22,729 nucleotides of DNA from JBIOJM01 sp044450785 (GTDB lineage: Bacteria; Planctomycetota; Planctomycetia; Isosphaerales; Isosphaeraceae), in NCBI GenBank assembly GCA_044450785.1, contig JBIOJM010000143.1, forward strand, positions 1 through 22,729, written 5' to 3'. Positions within the stretch are counted from its first letter, which is position 1. Each line of letters starts with the position of its first letter. A program made the position numbers and the translations under genes. This document shows positions 22,684 to 22,729 of this stretch, one piece after another. The notes beneath the pieces were generated by a model. That model worked only from the letters and a program-made list of their open reading frames with translations. It was not told the origin of the DNA and searched no databases.

Positions 22684-22729
22684 CCGTCAACTTAACTCGC
22701 GATTCGAGCGAGCAAATTCACCATCTCGA

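Overview
The window looks like chromosomal DNA from a planctomycete, most likely of the Isosphaeraceae/Gemmatales kind. The signs are high GC with GC-rich third codon positions, an ECF sigma factor directly followed by a giant Ser/Thr kinase with a WD40 tail, a Tat-exported sugar isomerase-like protein, many GTG starts, and tandem heptamer repeats. This placement is an inference from gene content; no rRNA gene is present.

Region 1 (1-6426) is bounded by two direct copies of a 25-bp sequence with one mismatch (172-196 and 6427-6451). The sequence is the T-arm plus acceptor end of a tmRNA. Between the copies lie an ECF sigma factor (609-1250), a membrane Ser/Thr kinase/WD40 protein (1293-5579), a truncated IS66-type transposase end (minus strand, 5852-6172) cut off at a perfect 20-bp palindrome, a third degenerate copy of the T-arm sequence (6334-6358), and the tmRNA terminator (6394-6423). 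The layout is what a decayed island integrated at the 3' end of ssrA would leave. No integrase is visible.

Region 2 (6427-6837, minus strand) is the tmRNA gene itself. Its 3' half is well supported; its 5' end and tag peptide are proposals.

Region 3 (6948-9778) holds a GT39/ArnT-like membrane glycosyltransferase, a 105-bp inverted-repeat element, and a Tat-signal TIM-barrel sugar isomerase/epimerase-like protein.

Region 4 (9905-17395) is a tightly packed seven-gene operon for a surface or lipid-linked glycan: GT2, a CDP-alcohol phosphatidyltransferase with an N-terminal nucleotidyltransferase-like domain, a WaaE-like GT2, a SAM methyltransferase, a NodB-like deacetylase, a GT4 and a GT9. 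Most junctions overlap by 4-20 bases (ATGA/GTGA type), so the genes are probably translated together. The enzymes suggest an inositol-phosphate-like or other phospho-alcohol head group on which sugars are added, methylated and deacetylated. This is the best candidate for an undescribed pathway in the window.

Region 5 (17432-18797) has a small one-helix membrane protein, a PAC2-family protein with a coiled-coil tail, and a 62-residue hypothetical. Region 6 (18989-21736) has a small membrane protein convergent with, and overlapping by 136 bp, a large metallophosphoesterase, followed by a small unknown protein with its own strong terminator. Region 7 (21737-22729) is mostly non-coding and ends in a (AGTGTTC)8 array facing a (CTGAAAA)4 array across a hairpin.
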